DNA of 64,000 nt, from contig NZ_JABRWQ010000002.1 of the NCBI RefSeq assembly GCF_013249065.1, positions 186,001-250,000 of the forward strand, given 5' to 3'. Under the pieces are notes generated by a model, which worked only from the letters and a program-made list of their open reading frames with translations, did no database searches and was not told the origin of the DNA. Shown piece by piece: positions 18,796 to 28,398 of this stretch (within the stretch, counting starts at the first letter, position 1; every line of letters begins with the position of its first letter). A program made the position numbers and the translations under genes. This DNA is from Winogradskyella litoriviva. Lineage in GTDB: Bacteria; Bacteroidota; Bacteroidia; Flavobacteriales; Flavobacteriaceae.

Positions 18796-19199
18796 AAACT
18801 CGATTTTTTAACTTGAATTTCATGAGATAAAACCCTAGTATAAGTTCCTTCTTTAGAATTAACTATTGGCTTCCAAATCTGTACATTTATGCTATCTACG
18901 TGTGTTGTTTCTAAAACTAATTTAGCTACTTTCTCTAAATTATCACTGTTAGGCATTACCAATAATCTACCAAAAGTAGATTGCATTTGCTCATTATCTT
19001 TTACTAAAGAATCTACTGAAAAGCCTGGAATATATATTTGATTATATGCATAATGTATTTCTGTATACATACCATAGCCTCCACCTTTCCATCTACTAAG
19101 GTCTTTTGTTTTAACCAAAAACAACTGAACAGCTACTATGATTATCGCAAAAACTGGAATTCCATATTTTAATAAAACTATTTTTGTTACGTTCTTCAA
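18792..19199 (-). CDS. Small membrane-anchored protein of unknown function
   Basis: 135 residues: one N-terminal helix (about 7-29, VLLKYGIPVFAIIIVAVQLFLV) and an external domain of about 100 residues beginning DLSRWKGGGYGMYTE. Overlaps the downstream polytopic membrane protein gene by 4 bases and probably works with it. The combination of a small WKGGGxGMY protein and a polytopic partner suggests a two-part membrane system, but I cannot name it. Confidence 0.6.
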   Translation of the reverse strand: MKNVTKIVLLKYGIPVFAIIIVAVQLFLVKTKDLSRWKGGGYGMYTEIHYAYNQIYIPGFSVDSLVKDNEQMQSTFGRLLVMPNSDNLEKVAKLVLETTHVDSINVQIWKPIVNSKEGTYTRVLSHEIQVKKSSL

Positions 19200-19320
19200 T
19201 TTTTGAATTTGATTAATAAAAGTGATAAAAATGAAAGATTTGTAAACTTAAGAAAACATCTTTTATAATTTTATCCATAATTAAATATTATCCCTTATAT
19301 AAAAAGCCTAATATATTGAA

Positions 19321-19357
19321 AAACAAAAGACCTTTCTGGTATAAACTAGAAAGGTCC
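19321..19357 (-). terminator. Terminator of the alpha-glucan operon
   Basis: Minus-strand hairpin GACCTTTCT / AGAAAGGTC (19348-19356 and 19329-19337) followed by TTTTGTTTTT, 25 bases past the glgB stop. It closes the five-gene operon and separates it from the downstream membrane-protein pair. Confidence 0.8.
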
Positions 19358-19381
19358 TAAGTGATTTTAAAAATCTTTAAA

Positions 19382-21397
19382 TTATTTAGACTTCGATTTT
19401 GGTTTAACTTTTTTAGTCGATTTTGATTTTGACGTAGTCTTTGTTTTAGAAACGGATTTAGCTACTTTCTTAGATTTAGTGCCCAACTTATGTTCATATT
19501 TAAAAGCTACCATTCCTAATGGTGGAATATTAATTTCAATAGATTGATCTCTAAAATGCCAAGGGTCAGCTTTCGTGGTTTTTATACTATTCTTATATTG
19601 ACCGCTACCAAAGTATTGCTCTAAATCACTATTAAACACTTCTTTTAGTTTTCCTTTTCTAGGCATACCTAATTTGTAATTTTCTTTAGGAACAGGTGTC
19701 ATATTACACGCAATGATTAAATCATCTTTCTCATTGTTTCCTTTTCTTATATAGGTGAATACCGAATTTTCAGAATCATTATAATCAATCCATTCAAAGC
19801 CTTCAGCAGAAAATTGTTTTAGATGTAACGCTGGTTCTTTTTTATATAGTGTGTTTAAATCTTTTATTAATGCCTGTACTCCTTTGTGTGGATCGTATTG
19901 CAATAAATACCAATCTAAACTAGCTTCAAAATTCCATTCACTACTTTGCCCAAATTCTGCACCTTGAAACAATAAATTGGTTCCAGGATGAGTAAACATA
20001 TAACTATATAATAATCTTAAATTTGCAAAACGTTGCCACTCATCACCAGGCATACGTCCTAAAATAGATCTCTTACCATAAACAACTTCATCATGGCTTA
20101 GTGGTAACATAAAATTTTCTGTAAACGCATAGGTCATAGAAAATGTTAAGTCATTTTGATGATGTTTTCTATAAATTGGTTCTTTAGCAAAATACTGAAG
20201 TGTATCATGCATCCAACCCATCATCCATTTCATACCAAAACCTAAACCTCCCATATATGTTGGCTTAGAAACCATTGGAAATGCTGTTGATTCTTCTGCA
20301 ATTGTCTGTACATCTGGAAAAGAAGAATAAACCGCTTCATTCATTTCTCTTAAAAATGACATCGCTTCTAAATTTTCTCTACCACCAAACATATTTGGTT
20401 CCCATTCTCCCTCTTCTCTACTGTAATCTAAAAATAGCATTGATGCCACAGCATCAACTCTTAAACCATCTGCATGGTATTGATCTAGCCAGAATATAGC
20501 ATTACTGATTAAAAAAGATTTAACTTCATTACGACCATAATTAAATATTAAACTTTTCCAATCATTATGGTAGCCTTTTCTAGGGTCTGGATGTTCGTAA
20601 AGTGCAGAACCATCAAAGAAACCAAGTCCATGAGCATCTTCTGGAAAATGAGAAGGTACCCAATCGAGAATAATCCCAATATCGTTCTGATGTAATTTAT
20701 CTACCAATAGTTTAAATTCTTCAGGATAACCAAATCGAGAAGTTGGTGCAAAATAACCTGTTACCTGATAGCCCCAAGAAGGATCGTAAGGAAATTCCAT
20801 TACTGGCATTAATTCTACATGCGTAAAATTCATATCTTTTACGTAGGCAACCAATTCATCTGCCATTTCAACATAAGACATAAATCTGCCTTCTTCAACT
20901 TTCTTTTTCCAAGACCCTAAATGAACTTCATAAACCGAATATGGCGCATCTAAAGCGTTGTGCTTTTTACGCTTTTTCATCCAAGACTTATCTTTCCATT
21001 TATAATCATCATCCCAAACTATGGATGCTGTTTTTGGATTGTGCTCTGCTCTCCTTGCGTAAGGATCAGCTTTTTCGGTTTTAATATCATTATTGTTACT
21101 TTGAATTTTGTATTTGTAGGTACTACCTTTACCTGCACCAGGAATAAAGCCTTCCCATATTCCGCTAGAATCCCAACGCACATTTAGTTGGTGTTCTCCT
21201 TCAACCCAAAAATTAAAATCGCCAATGACGGAAACATGCTTTGCGCTTGGTGCCCAAACTGCAAAATAAACACCTTCTACGCCATCAACAGTTGTGATAT
21301 GAGACCCGAATTTTTCGTATAAACGATAATGTTTACCTGCTTTAAAAAGATTGATGTCGAATTCTGTGAAACGACTGTGTGCAATTACTTCTGCCAT
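19382..21397 (-). CDS. glgB: 1,4-alpha-glucan branching enzyme
   Basis: 671 residues. The N-terminal CBM48 domain (about 30-130) precedes a GH13 barrel with DWVPSHFPEDAHGL, nucleophile Asp in GLRVDAVASM (D315), acid/base Glu in AEEST (E368) and LPLSHDEVVYGKRS. It transfers chain segments to make alpha-1,6 branches. The last ~35 residues, from about 637, form a Lys/Ser/Thr-rich low-complexity tail that is not part of the enzyme fold and is unusual. Last gene of the operon, 4 bases after the maltokinase gene. Confidence 0.96.
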   Translation of the reverse strand: MAEVIAHSRFTEFDINLFKAGKHYRLYEKFGSHITTVDGVEGVYFAVWAPSAKHVSVIGDFNFWVEGEHQLNVRWDSSGIWEGFIPGAGKGSTYKYKIQSNNNDIKTEKADPYARRAEHNPKTASIVWDDDYKWKDKSWMKKRKKHNALDAPYSVYEVHLGSWKKKVEEGRFMSYVEMADELVAYVKDMNFTHVELMPVMEFPYDPSWGYQVTGYFAPTSRFGYPEEFKLLVDKLHQNDIGIILDWVPSHFPEDAHGLGFFDGSALYEHPDPRKGYHNDWKSLIFNYGRNEVKSFLISNAIFWLDQYHADGLRVDAVASMLFLDYSREEGEWEPNMFGGRENLEAMSFLREMNEAVYSSFPDVQTIAEESTAFPMVSKPTYMGGLGFGMKWMMGWMHDTLQYFAKEPIYRKHHQNDLTFSMTYAFTENFMLPLSHDEVVYGKRSILGRMPGDEWQRFANLRLLYSYMFTHPGTNLLFQGAEFGQSSEWNFEASLDWYLLQYDPHKGVQALIKDLNTLYKKEPALHLKQFSAEGFEWIDYNDSENSVFTYIRKGNNEKDDLIIACNMTPVPKENYKLGMPRKGKLKEVFNSDLEQYFGSGQYKNSIKTTKADPWHFRDQSIEINIPPLGMVAFKYEHKLGTKSKKVAKSVSKTKTTSKSKSTKKVKPKSKSK

Positions 21398-21400
21398 AAA

Positions 21401-23029
21401 TTAGTTATTAATTATATTTGATATTCCTTTTAACGGAATAACTGCCCAACGAGGACGTGAATTAAGTTCGTAACCCAACTCATACACTGCTTTCTCTAGC
21501 AAAGAATATTTTAATAAAAAAATACGCTCTTTACTGTAACCTATATTGAGATTTGCTTCTTGTACATTTGTAACATATGTCTCTAAAAAGACGCTTTTTA
21601 AATATTGGTAAAGGATTTCTCCGGCTTCAAAAAGATGCTCTTGGTTTTGCTTATAGAATTCTGAATTATTAAAAATAGTGGCATAAATTGCATAATGAAA
21701 TGAACGAAATAAACCAGCAATATCCTTTAATGGTGGCTGTTTCACCTTTCTATCTCTAATAGTACTTTCTGGTTCACCTTCAAAATCTAAAATATAAAAA
21801 TCATCATCTTTAACTAATATTTGCCCCAAATGATAATCTCCATGTACCCTTATACGTTCACCTTTTAACTTCGTCCAATCAAAATCTACAAAACGTTTAC
21901 GAATAAGATTCTTTTTTTCTAAAAATTCATTGGCTAATTCTAAGGCTAATCCATCGAGTTTATGCAAACTATTCTCAATGGTATTTAATCTATTTTGAAA
22001 TTGATATAGCAATCTATTTTTTAACCAAACTTCATAATCACCGTTAAAATGCGATGGTGTAAAAGCTGTATCTTCAAACTCACTGCCCAATGCTATATGC
22101 ATTTCTGCAGTTCTTTTTGCCAATGTTTGAATTTTTGTAAATACATTGAGACCTACCCAATCTATAATCTGAGCTGGAACATCGCTTATTTTTAAATGAC
22201 CATAATCTTCAGTTTTTGGTAATTGCGAAATATCTATTCTCTTATATTCTAAATTTGAAAAGACCTTATGAAACTCCGTTAGCATATACTCCCAAGCATC
22301 ACCTTGGTTCTCTACCATTTCTTGCATTAAGCCTATGGTAATATTAATGTCTTGGTCTTTTATTTGTACGCTTCCTAAATAGGCTGGTGTATTTTTAAAA
22401 TCTTTTTTATCTGAAAGAAAACGACTCATTTCGTAATCTGGATTACGGTCTGAATATATTCTTCTAAAGAATTTTAAAACATATTTCTCATTGTAAACAA
22501 TAGATGTGTTACTTTGTTCTAATCCCATATAACGAGAAGACTCATACTTACAGTCTTTAAACAATTCACTTTTGTGATATCTTACAAGTGTTTTGTCTTT
22601 AGGAATAGCGGTTAAAATACGTTCGAACACAACTTTTCTAAAGGCTTCTAGGTTTATTGCATCTATAATAAAACCTTCTTGATTTTGAATACTTATAGGT
22701 AAAATTCTATCATCTTGAGCAAAACTTTCATCTGAAACAAACGCAATAGGCAAAAAGTAATGTTGATAAAATGATTCGTCAAAATTAACTTCTAATATAA
22801 GTCCATAATAAACCTCGCCATCTTTCTGAATTCTAAAAGATTCAGCCAATTCTATATATTTAAGATGACTTGCTTTGCCACCATACCAGCGTTGCTTAAC
22901 AATATAGTTTTCGAGAACATCAGACAAAAACACCTTTATAAACTCTTTATTTTCTAAAAGTTCTTCCCATTTATTATTAAAATTGTATGAAGATGGTAAG
23001 GCTTTATCTATTGTCTCTTTATTTGTCAT
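21401..23029 (-). CDS. Maltokinase-like protein (Mak/Pep2 family)
   Basis: 542 residues. The N-terminal cap carries QRWYGGK (46-52), the counterpart of the RW(F/Y)xGK motif of maltokinases. The C-terminal aminoglycoside-phosphotransferase-like kinase domain has HGDYHLGQ (396-403, catalytic D398) and the metal-binding DFEGEP (415-420). Mak makes maltose 1-phosphate from maltose and ATP, the donor for GlgE, whose gene precedes it by 2 bases. In many bacteria the domain is fused to trehalose synthase; here it is free and no trehalose synthase gene is in the window. Function assigned from motifs plus context. Confidence 0.85.
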   Translation of the reverse strand: MTNKETIDKALPSSYNFNNKWEELLENKEFIKVFLSDVLENYIVKQRWYGGKASHLKYIELAESFRIQKDGEVYYGLILEVNFDESFYQHYFLPIAFVSDESFAQDDRILPISIQNQEGFIIDAINLEAFRKVVFERILTAIPKDKTLVRYHKSELFKDCKYESSRYMGLEQSNTSIVYNEKYVLKFFRRIYSDRNPDYEMSRFLSDKKDFKNTPAYLGSVQIKDQDINITIGLMQEMVENQGDAWEYMLTEFHKVFSNLEYKRIDISQLPKTEDYGHLKISDVPAQIIDWVGLNVFTKIQTLAKRTAEMHIALGSEFEDTAFTPSHFNGDYEVWLKNRLLYQFQNRLNTIENSLHKLDGLALELANEFLEKKNLIRKRFVDFDWTKLKGERIRVHGDYHLGQILVKDDDFYILDFEGEPESTIRDRKVKQPPLKDIAGLFRSFHYAIYATIFNNSEFYKQNQEHLFEAGEILYQYLKSVFLETYVTNVQEANLNIGYSKERIFLLKYSLLEKAVYELGYELNSRPRWAVIPLKGISNIINN

Positions 23030-23031
23030 AA

Positions 23032-24969
23032 CTACTTATTAATTTTAAATATATGAAAAGGTAGTGCTGGATGCAATTCTACATAATTCCATTCGTTATG
23101 CCAATTATAGCTACTTGCCGTAACTAAATCTTGTACTTGTACTCTGTGACCTGCTCCAATTCCTAGTTCAGTTAATGGCAACTGTACATTTCCTTGTTGC
23201 GAATAATATTGATCTAAACTAATGATGATTAATATTTCATTAGTTTTTGAGTCGTTCCATTTATAAAAAGCAATTAAATTATCATTCTCAACATTCAAAA
23301 ACTTGATATTATTAGTTTGTTGCAACGCTTCATTTTGATGACGAACGGCATTTATTTTTGAAATCAACAAGGTTAATTTACTCACCTTAAACCAATCGTA
23401 GTGTTTAACTTCAAACTTTTCGGACATGTAATATTCCTCTTTACCAGGAATAGCATCATCTATCATTTGCTCAAACACTGGTCCATAAATGCCGATGCTA
23501 GAACTTAAGGTTGCTGCCAATGCATATCGTTGTAAATACTTAGCCTCGTTAGCGCCTTGTAAATGGTATGGATTAATATCTGGTGTATTGGGCCAGAAAT
23601 TAGGTTGCATATATTCTCGCTGATCGGTTTGTGTTAATTCTGTTAGATATTCTATAAATTCTTGTTTAGAGTTACGCCAAGTAAAATAAGTGTACGACTG
23701 TGTATAACCTTGTTTTGCTAGCTGTTGCATTACTTTCGGTTTAGTAAATGCTTCTGCCAAAAACAATACATCTGGGTGTTTTTTCTTTACTTGAGCTATA
23801 AGCCAATTCCAAAAATAATACGGTTTAGTGTGAGGATTGTCTACTCTAAAAACGTTAACTCCACAGTTAACCCAATATAGCATTGTATCTAAACACTCAT
23901 TCCACAAATTTTTATAGTCTTTACTCTCCCAATAAATTGGTAAAATATCTTGATATTTTTTGGGTGGATTTTCCGCATATTGAACCGTTCCGTCTGGTCG
24001 CCATTTAAACCAATCTGGATGAGACTCTACCCATGGATGATCTGGTGCTGCTTGCAACGCATAATCCATAGCTATTTCTATATTGTGCTTTTTTGCTTCT
24101 TTTATTAAATTTTTAAAATCTTCTACTGTACCCAATTGAGGATGTAAATCTTTATGTCCTCCATGTTTAGAACCAATTCCCCAAGCAGAGCCTGCATCAC
24201 CATCTTTAGCTTCTGTGGTATTATTTTTACCTTTTCTATTAACCTCTCCAATTGGATGAACAGGTGGAAAATACAAAACATCAAATCCCATTTGTTCTAT
24301 ACGTGGCAATAGACGTTCGCAATCTTTAAATGTTCCGTGTTGTCCTGCAATTTCTGAGGCAGAACGAGGAAAAAATTCGTACCAAGTACTAAATCTAGCC
24401 TTCTTTCTATCAACATAAACTTCAAGTTCTTTAGACTCATTAGCTAAATGTTTGTCTGGGTATTTTGTAAAAAGTGAATGTAATTGAGAACTCAACGCTT
24501 CTTTAATGGCTTCGTTATATTTGCTTTCGTCATTAAAACAAGCGATACAATAGTTTAGATAATCTTTTTCTTCTTTAGTTGCATTTTTTAATAAAGGCTC
24601 TAGTAAGGTTACACCTTCTAATAATTCTGATTTAACATGTTGATTATCATCAATTTTTCTATCAATACCATGTTGCCAATTAAGAGCGTGATCTACCCAA
24701 CCTTGTACTTTATAGGTGTAGAACCCTTGTTTTTCTAAAGAAAACGACGCTTTCCATTCGTCATTTCCGACGTCGTACATTCTAACTTCGCTCCAAGTTT
24801 TATTTTTTTCATGCTTGTATAATACAGAAGCAGCAATAATATCGTGCCCATCTACAAGGACGTGAGCATCAACATTTACAACCTCATTTACAATACGTTT
24901 TATAAAAAATTCTCCGCAGTTAATTTGAGGTTTTACTGCTTCAATGACAACTCGACTTTGGTTTAGCAT
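23032..24969 (-). CDS. glgE: Alpha-1,4-glucan:maltose-1-phosphate maltosyltransferase
   Basis: 645 residues, GH13 subfamily 3 type. Marker segments: STWYEFFPRSAS (194-205), VLYFPPVHPIGEVNRKGKNN, MDYALQAAPDHPW, nucleophile Asp in FRVDNPHTKP (D377) and acid/base Glu in LAEAFTKP (E406). It extends alpha-1,4 glucan using maltose 1-phosphate. The N-terminal beta domain and the dimer-forming region are present, so it looks full length. Lies between glgC and the maltokinase gene with a gap of 93 bases to glgC and 2 bases to mak. Confidence 0.94.
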   Translation of the reverse strand: MLNQSRVVIEAVKPQINCGEFFIKRIVNEVVNVDAHVLVDGHDIIAASVLYKHEKNKTWSEVRMYDVGNDEWKASFSLEKQGFYTYKVQGWVDHALNWQHGIDRKIDDNQHVKSELLEGVTLLEPLLKNATKEEKDYLNYCIACFNDESKYNEAIKEALSSQLHSLFTKYPDKHLANESKELEVYVDRKKARFSTWYEFFPRSASEIAGQHGTFKDCERLLPRIEQMGFDVLYFPPVHPIGEVNRKGKNNTTEAKDGDAGSAWGIGSKHGGHKDLHPQLGTVEDFKNLIKEAKKHNIEIAMDYALQAAPDHPWVESHPDWFKWRPDGTVQYAENPPKKYQDILPIYWESKDYKNLWNECLDTMLYWVNCGVNVFRVDNPHTKPYYFWNWLIAQVKKKHPDVLFLAEAFTKPKVMQQLAKQGYTQSYTYFTWRNSKQEFIEYLTELTQTDQREYMQPNFWPNTPDINPYHLQGANEAKYLQRYALAATLSSSIGIYGPVFEQMIDDAIPGKEEYYMSEKFEVKHYDWFKVSKLTLLISKINAVRHQNEALQQTNNIKFLNVENDNLIAFYKWNDSKTNEILIIISLDQYYSQQGNVQLPLTELGIGAGHRVQVQDLVTASSYNWHNEWNYVELHPALPFHIFKINK

Positions 24970-25062
24970 TTTGTTGGTTAAATTTAGCGTTACAAAAGCA
25001 AAGCTAATAAAATTAGCTTCGTTTTTTTTAGTATAGAAAAAGTTATTACCGTTAAGAACTAA

Positions 25063-26331
25063 CTATTGTATTATTGTACCTGAAGGAATATGAGCATCCT
25101 TTTTTACCACAACAATTCCGTCTTTAACAAAATAAGTATCAGTCTCTTGGTCCTTAAGTTTTTTACCACCATTAATTCTAACATCATCACCAATTCTACA
25201 ATTTTTATCTAGAATAGCATTTTTAATAAAACAACGTTCTCCAATACCCATAAATGTACTTACTTTATGTTGCTGTACCTCCTCTAATGACTCATAACGG
25301 TCATTACCCATCATGTAACAATTAATAACTGTTGATTCTGCTCCTACTCTAGAGCGCAAACCAATAACAGAGCGTTCAATTTTAGCTGCATGCACTATAC
25401 AACCGTCTGATATTACTGCTTTTTCTAATAACGTTCCAGAAATTTTAGATGTAGGCAGTATTCTTGCATTGGTGTAAATACGCTGTTTATTGTCGTATAA
25501 ATTAAACTTAGGAATTGCATCAGTTAATCCTAGATTAGCTTCAAAAAAAGAATCTATGTTTCCTATATCTGTCCAATAACCTTCATATTGATAACTTAAT
25601 GTTTTGTGTTTATTTATGGCTTCTGGAATAATTTCTTTTCCAAAATCTACAGTTCCATCATCCTTCATTAATTCAATTAACAAGTCTCTATTAAATATAT
25701 ATATTCCCATAGAGGCTAAATAATGACGTCCTTGATTATTCATCTCCTCACTTACATTAGAAGTCCAATCTGGCAATAATGAAGCATCTGGTTTTTCAAT
25801 GAAGGATTCTATAATATTATTCTCATCAGTTTTCATAATACCAAAAGACGTTGCATCTTTTGCAATAACAGGATAGGTTGCTATTGAGATTTCTGCACCA
25901 CTATCTTCGTGCGCTTCTATCATTTCATTAAAATCCATTTGATACAATTGATCACCAGATAATATTAAAGCATATTCAAAATCGTGCTGTAAAAAGTGAT
26001 GCATACTTTGACGAACTGCATCTGCGGTGCCTTGAAACCATTCTCCACTTTGAATTGTCTGTTCGGCAGCCAAAACATCGACAAATGCCGAACTAAAAAA
26101 ACTAAAATGATAGGTATTCTGTATATGTTTATTTAGAGATGCAGAATTAAACTGTGTTAACACAAACATTCGTTTTATATCTGAATTGATACAATTAGAA
26201 ATTGGTATATCTACCAACCTATACTTACCAGCAATTGGTACAGCAGGTTTAGAACGATTTTCGGTTAAAGGGTATAATCTAGATCCTTGCCCACCTCCAA
26301 GAATAATGCTTAATACTTTATTATTTATCAT
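25063..26331 (-). CDS. glgC: Glucose-1-phosphate adenylyltransferase (ADP-glucose pyrophosphorylase)
   Basis: 422 residues. The N-terminal nucleotidyltransferase motif GGGQGSRLYPLTENRSKPAV and FRLVDIPISNCINS-type segment (here YRLVDIPISNCINS) are intact, with FQGTADAVRQ and the sugar-phosphate site SFIEKP. The C-terminal third is a left-handed beta-helix that binds allosteric effectors. It makes ADP-glucose for the GT4 synthase encoded just upstream; the two genes overlap by 11 bases, indicating coupled expression. Confidence 0.96.
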   Translation of the reverse strand: MINNKVLSIILGGGQGSRLYPLTENRSKPAVPIAGKYRLVDIPISNCINSDIKRMFVLTQFNSASLNKHIQNTYHFSFFSSAFVDVLAAEQTIQSGEWFQGTADAVRQSMHHFLQHDFEYALILSGDQLYQMDFNEMIEAHEDSGAEISIATYPVIAKDATSFGIMKTDENNIIESFIEKPDASLLPDWTSNVSEEMNNQGRHYLASMGIYIFNRDLLIELMKDDGTVDFGKEIIPEAINKHKTLSYQYEGYWTDIGNIDSFFEANLGLTDAIPKFNLYDNKQRIYTNARILPTSKISGTLLEKAVISDGCIVHAAKIERSVIGLRSRVGAESTVINCYMMGNDRYESLEEVQQHKVSTFMGIGERCFIKNAILDKNCRIGDDVRINGGKKLKDQETDTYFVKDGIVVVKKDAHIPSGTIIQ

Positions 26332-27538
26332 TGTTTATTTTTATAGATTTATAAATAGCTTCTGTTTGTTTTGCAATGGCTTTCCAGTCGAAAAAATCTT
26401 CTACACGTTTTCTTCCATTTTTTGCCATTTTAAGTTGTAATTCTTTATCATTAATTACTTGATTAACACCTGCTGCCAAATCCCTAGAAAATTGGTCTGG
26501 ATTAACAGGCTCAAAAGGTGCCAATTTCTGTTGCTCTAAGTTTATTAACAATCCGGTTTCTCCTTCTACAACAACCTCTTTAATTCCACCAACAGCACTT
26601 GCTACAACAGCCGTTTCACATGCCATGGCTTCAATATTAATAATCCCAAAAGGTTCGTAAATGGAAGGACAACAAAATACATCTGCATGAGAATAAAGTT
26701 GTATCACATCTTTTTTATCGAGCATTTTATCAATCCAAATAATATTATCTCTAGTTTTAGATGCTTCCTTAACAGCATCTTCCATTTCTTTACCAATCTC
26801 TTTTGTATCTGGTGCACCTGCGCAAAGTACAACTTGTGTATCCTTGTCTAAGTATTTTATTGCATTTACTAAATGAATTATTCCTTTTTGTCGTGTAATT
26901 CTTCCAACAAACAAAACATAAGGTTTGTTTTTATCTATGCCATATTCATCTAAAACGGACATTTCTTCTACAACAACATATTGTTCTAAATCAATTCCAT
27001 TATATACAACTTCCACTTTACTTTCATCAACATTAAAATGTTTAAGAACATCTTCTTTTGTTTCTTTTGATACTGCTATTAAAACGTCTGCCATTTCAAT
27101 AGCTGTTTTCTCCACCCAAGAAGACGCGTCGTAACCTCTACCTAACTGCTCTCGTTTCCAAGGCCTTAGAGGTTCTAAAGAATGAGTTGTAATTACTAAT
27201 GGTGTTCCGTAACATAATTTAGCCATAATACCAGCAAAATGCGCATACCACGTATGGCAATGAACAATATCTGCATCAACTACGTCCGCATTCATTAACA
27301 AACCAGTACTTAATGTTTTAAATACTGCTTTTAATTTATCGTCTGCATTATCAAAATTTGGATTATCAAACGGAAAACCTTTTACGCTTAAATTTTTATT
27401 TGTAACGTCTTGATCCCCAAAAGCACGCACCTCTACCTCCATTAATTTTGCCAATTCACCAGCTAAATATTCAACATGTACTCCTGCTCCGCCATAAACA
27501 TATGGAGGAAATTCTCTTGTAAAAAAAAGTGCTTTCAT
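26321..27538 (-). CDS. GT4-type glycogen synthase / ADP-glucose:maltose-1-phosphate synthase (GlgA/GlgM-like)
   Basis: 405 residues, far shorter than the GT5 glycogen synthase of E. coli (477). Motifs fit family GT4: REFPPYVYGGAGVH at the start, HCHTWYAHFAGI, FVGRITRQKGI, and the donor-site PSIYEPFGIINIEAMAC. This is the actinobacterial GlgM type, which in mycobacteria makes maltose 1-phosphate from ADP-glucose and glucose 1-phosphate, and can also act as a glycogen synthase. The presence of glgE in the same operon favours the maltose-1-phosphate role (inference). First gene of the operon; upstream lies an AT-rich region with an AATT tract. Confidence 0.85.
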   Translation of the reverse strand: MKALFFTREFPPYVYGGAGVHVEYLAGELAKLMEVEVRAFGDQDVTNKNLSVKGFPFDNPNFDNADDKLKAVFKTLSTGLLMNADVVDADIVHCHTWYAHFAGIMAKLCYGTPLVITTHSLEPLRPWKREQLGRGYDASSWVEKTAIEMADVLIAVSKETKEDVLKHFNVDESKVEVVYNGIDLEQYVVVEEMSVLDEYGIDKNKPYVLFVGRITRQKGIIHLVNAIKYLDKDTQVVLCAGAPDTKEIGKEMEDAVKEASKTRDNIIWIDKMLDKKDVIQLYSHADVFCCPSIYEPFGIINIEAMACETAVVASAVGGIKEVVVEGETGLLINLEQQKLAPFEPVNPDQFSRDLAAGVNQVINDKELQLKMAKNGRKRVEDFFDWKAIAKQTEAIYKSIKINNDK

Positions 27539-27595
27539 TGCGGTTGGTCTGTAAGGTTTTTAAAAAAGGTAGACTAATAACACAAATTATCAATC

Positions 27596-27620
27596 AATTA
27601 ATTAATTAATTAATTAATTA
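27596..27620. repeat. Tetranucleotide tract (AATT)6
   Basis: Twenty-five bases of perfect AATT repeat, 58 bases upstream of the first gene of the glucan operon and within the 250-base divergent spacer to msrB. It is self-complementary and of a kind prone to slippage. Whether its length alters promoter strength cannot be judged from one genome. Confidence 0.9.
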
Positions 27621-27788
27621 GAACTTCAATTTACAACTAAAAATTAAAATTTTAAATTAAAAATAGAGTTAATTTTCAAGTAAAAAAGAATTTTAAGTAA
27701 GTGATAATACCCAAGCCTAACCTATTGTACTTATTCTAGAAATATTAGATTGAAAATGAATCCCTTATCTTTAACAAAGAAAAAAAAT

Positions 27789-28271
27789 ATGAAAAATTAC
27801 ATTCTTTTATTTGTTTTTATATTAAGTATAAGTTGCTCTTCAACTGCTCAAAAAAAAACCACAAATGAGAAAAACACTTTTCCCATTACTAAAACTGAAG
27901 CTGAATGGAAAGAACAGCTTACAGATGAGCAATATTATGTGTTAAGAGAAGCAGGAACAGAACGTCCATTTTCTAGTCCTTTAAATAAAAATTATGAAAA
28001 AGGCATTTATCATTGTGCAGCTTGTAACACACCTTTATTTAAAAGTGAGCATAAATTTGATTCTGGCTCTGGTTGGCCAAGTTTTGATAGAGAAATAGAA
28101 GGAAATGTAGCTTTTGGAACTGATACTAAAATTGGATATACTAGAGACGAAGAACATTGTGCAACATGTGGTGGCCATTTAGGTCACATGTTTAACGATG
28201 GCCCAAAAAAAACCACAGGAATACGGCATTGCATTAATGGTGACGCCTTAATATTTGTGCCAAGCAAATAG
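27789..28271 (+). CDS. msrB: Peptide-methionine (R)-S-oxide reductase, lipoprotein
   Basis: 160 residues from the ATG at 27789, which begins a lipoprotein signal (Cys16 in LSISCSS); in-frame starts at 27750 (TTG) and 27756 (ATG) would add a charged leader and are less likely. MsrB domain: zinc cysteines in CAAC (C76, C79) and CATC (C124, C127), GSGWPSF, GGHLGHMFNDGP and the catalytic Cys148 in RHCINGDAL. It repairs methionine-R-sulfoxide, here apparently in the periplasm attached to a membrane. Monocistronic, divergent from the glucan operon. Confidence 0.93.
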   Translation: MKNYILLFVFILSISCSSTAQKKTTNEKNTFPITKTEAEWKEQLTDEQYYVLREAGTERPFSSPLNKNYEKGIYHCAACNTPLFKSEHKFDSGSGWPSFDREIEGNVAFGTDTKIGYTRDEEHCATCGGHLGHMFNDGPKKTTGIRHCINGDALIFVPSK

Positions 28272-28398
28272 CATCAAAACTTTATAGCATTAGGTTATTT
28301 ATATTTTGTTTTTTATTTTTCAAAAAATTAAAACCCTTAATTCCCCTTACAAATAACAATGTTGTGTATGTATTTACACATTTTAAATTAAGTAAATT

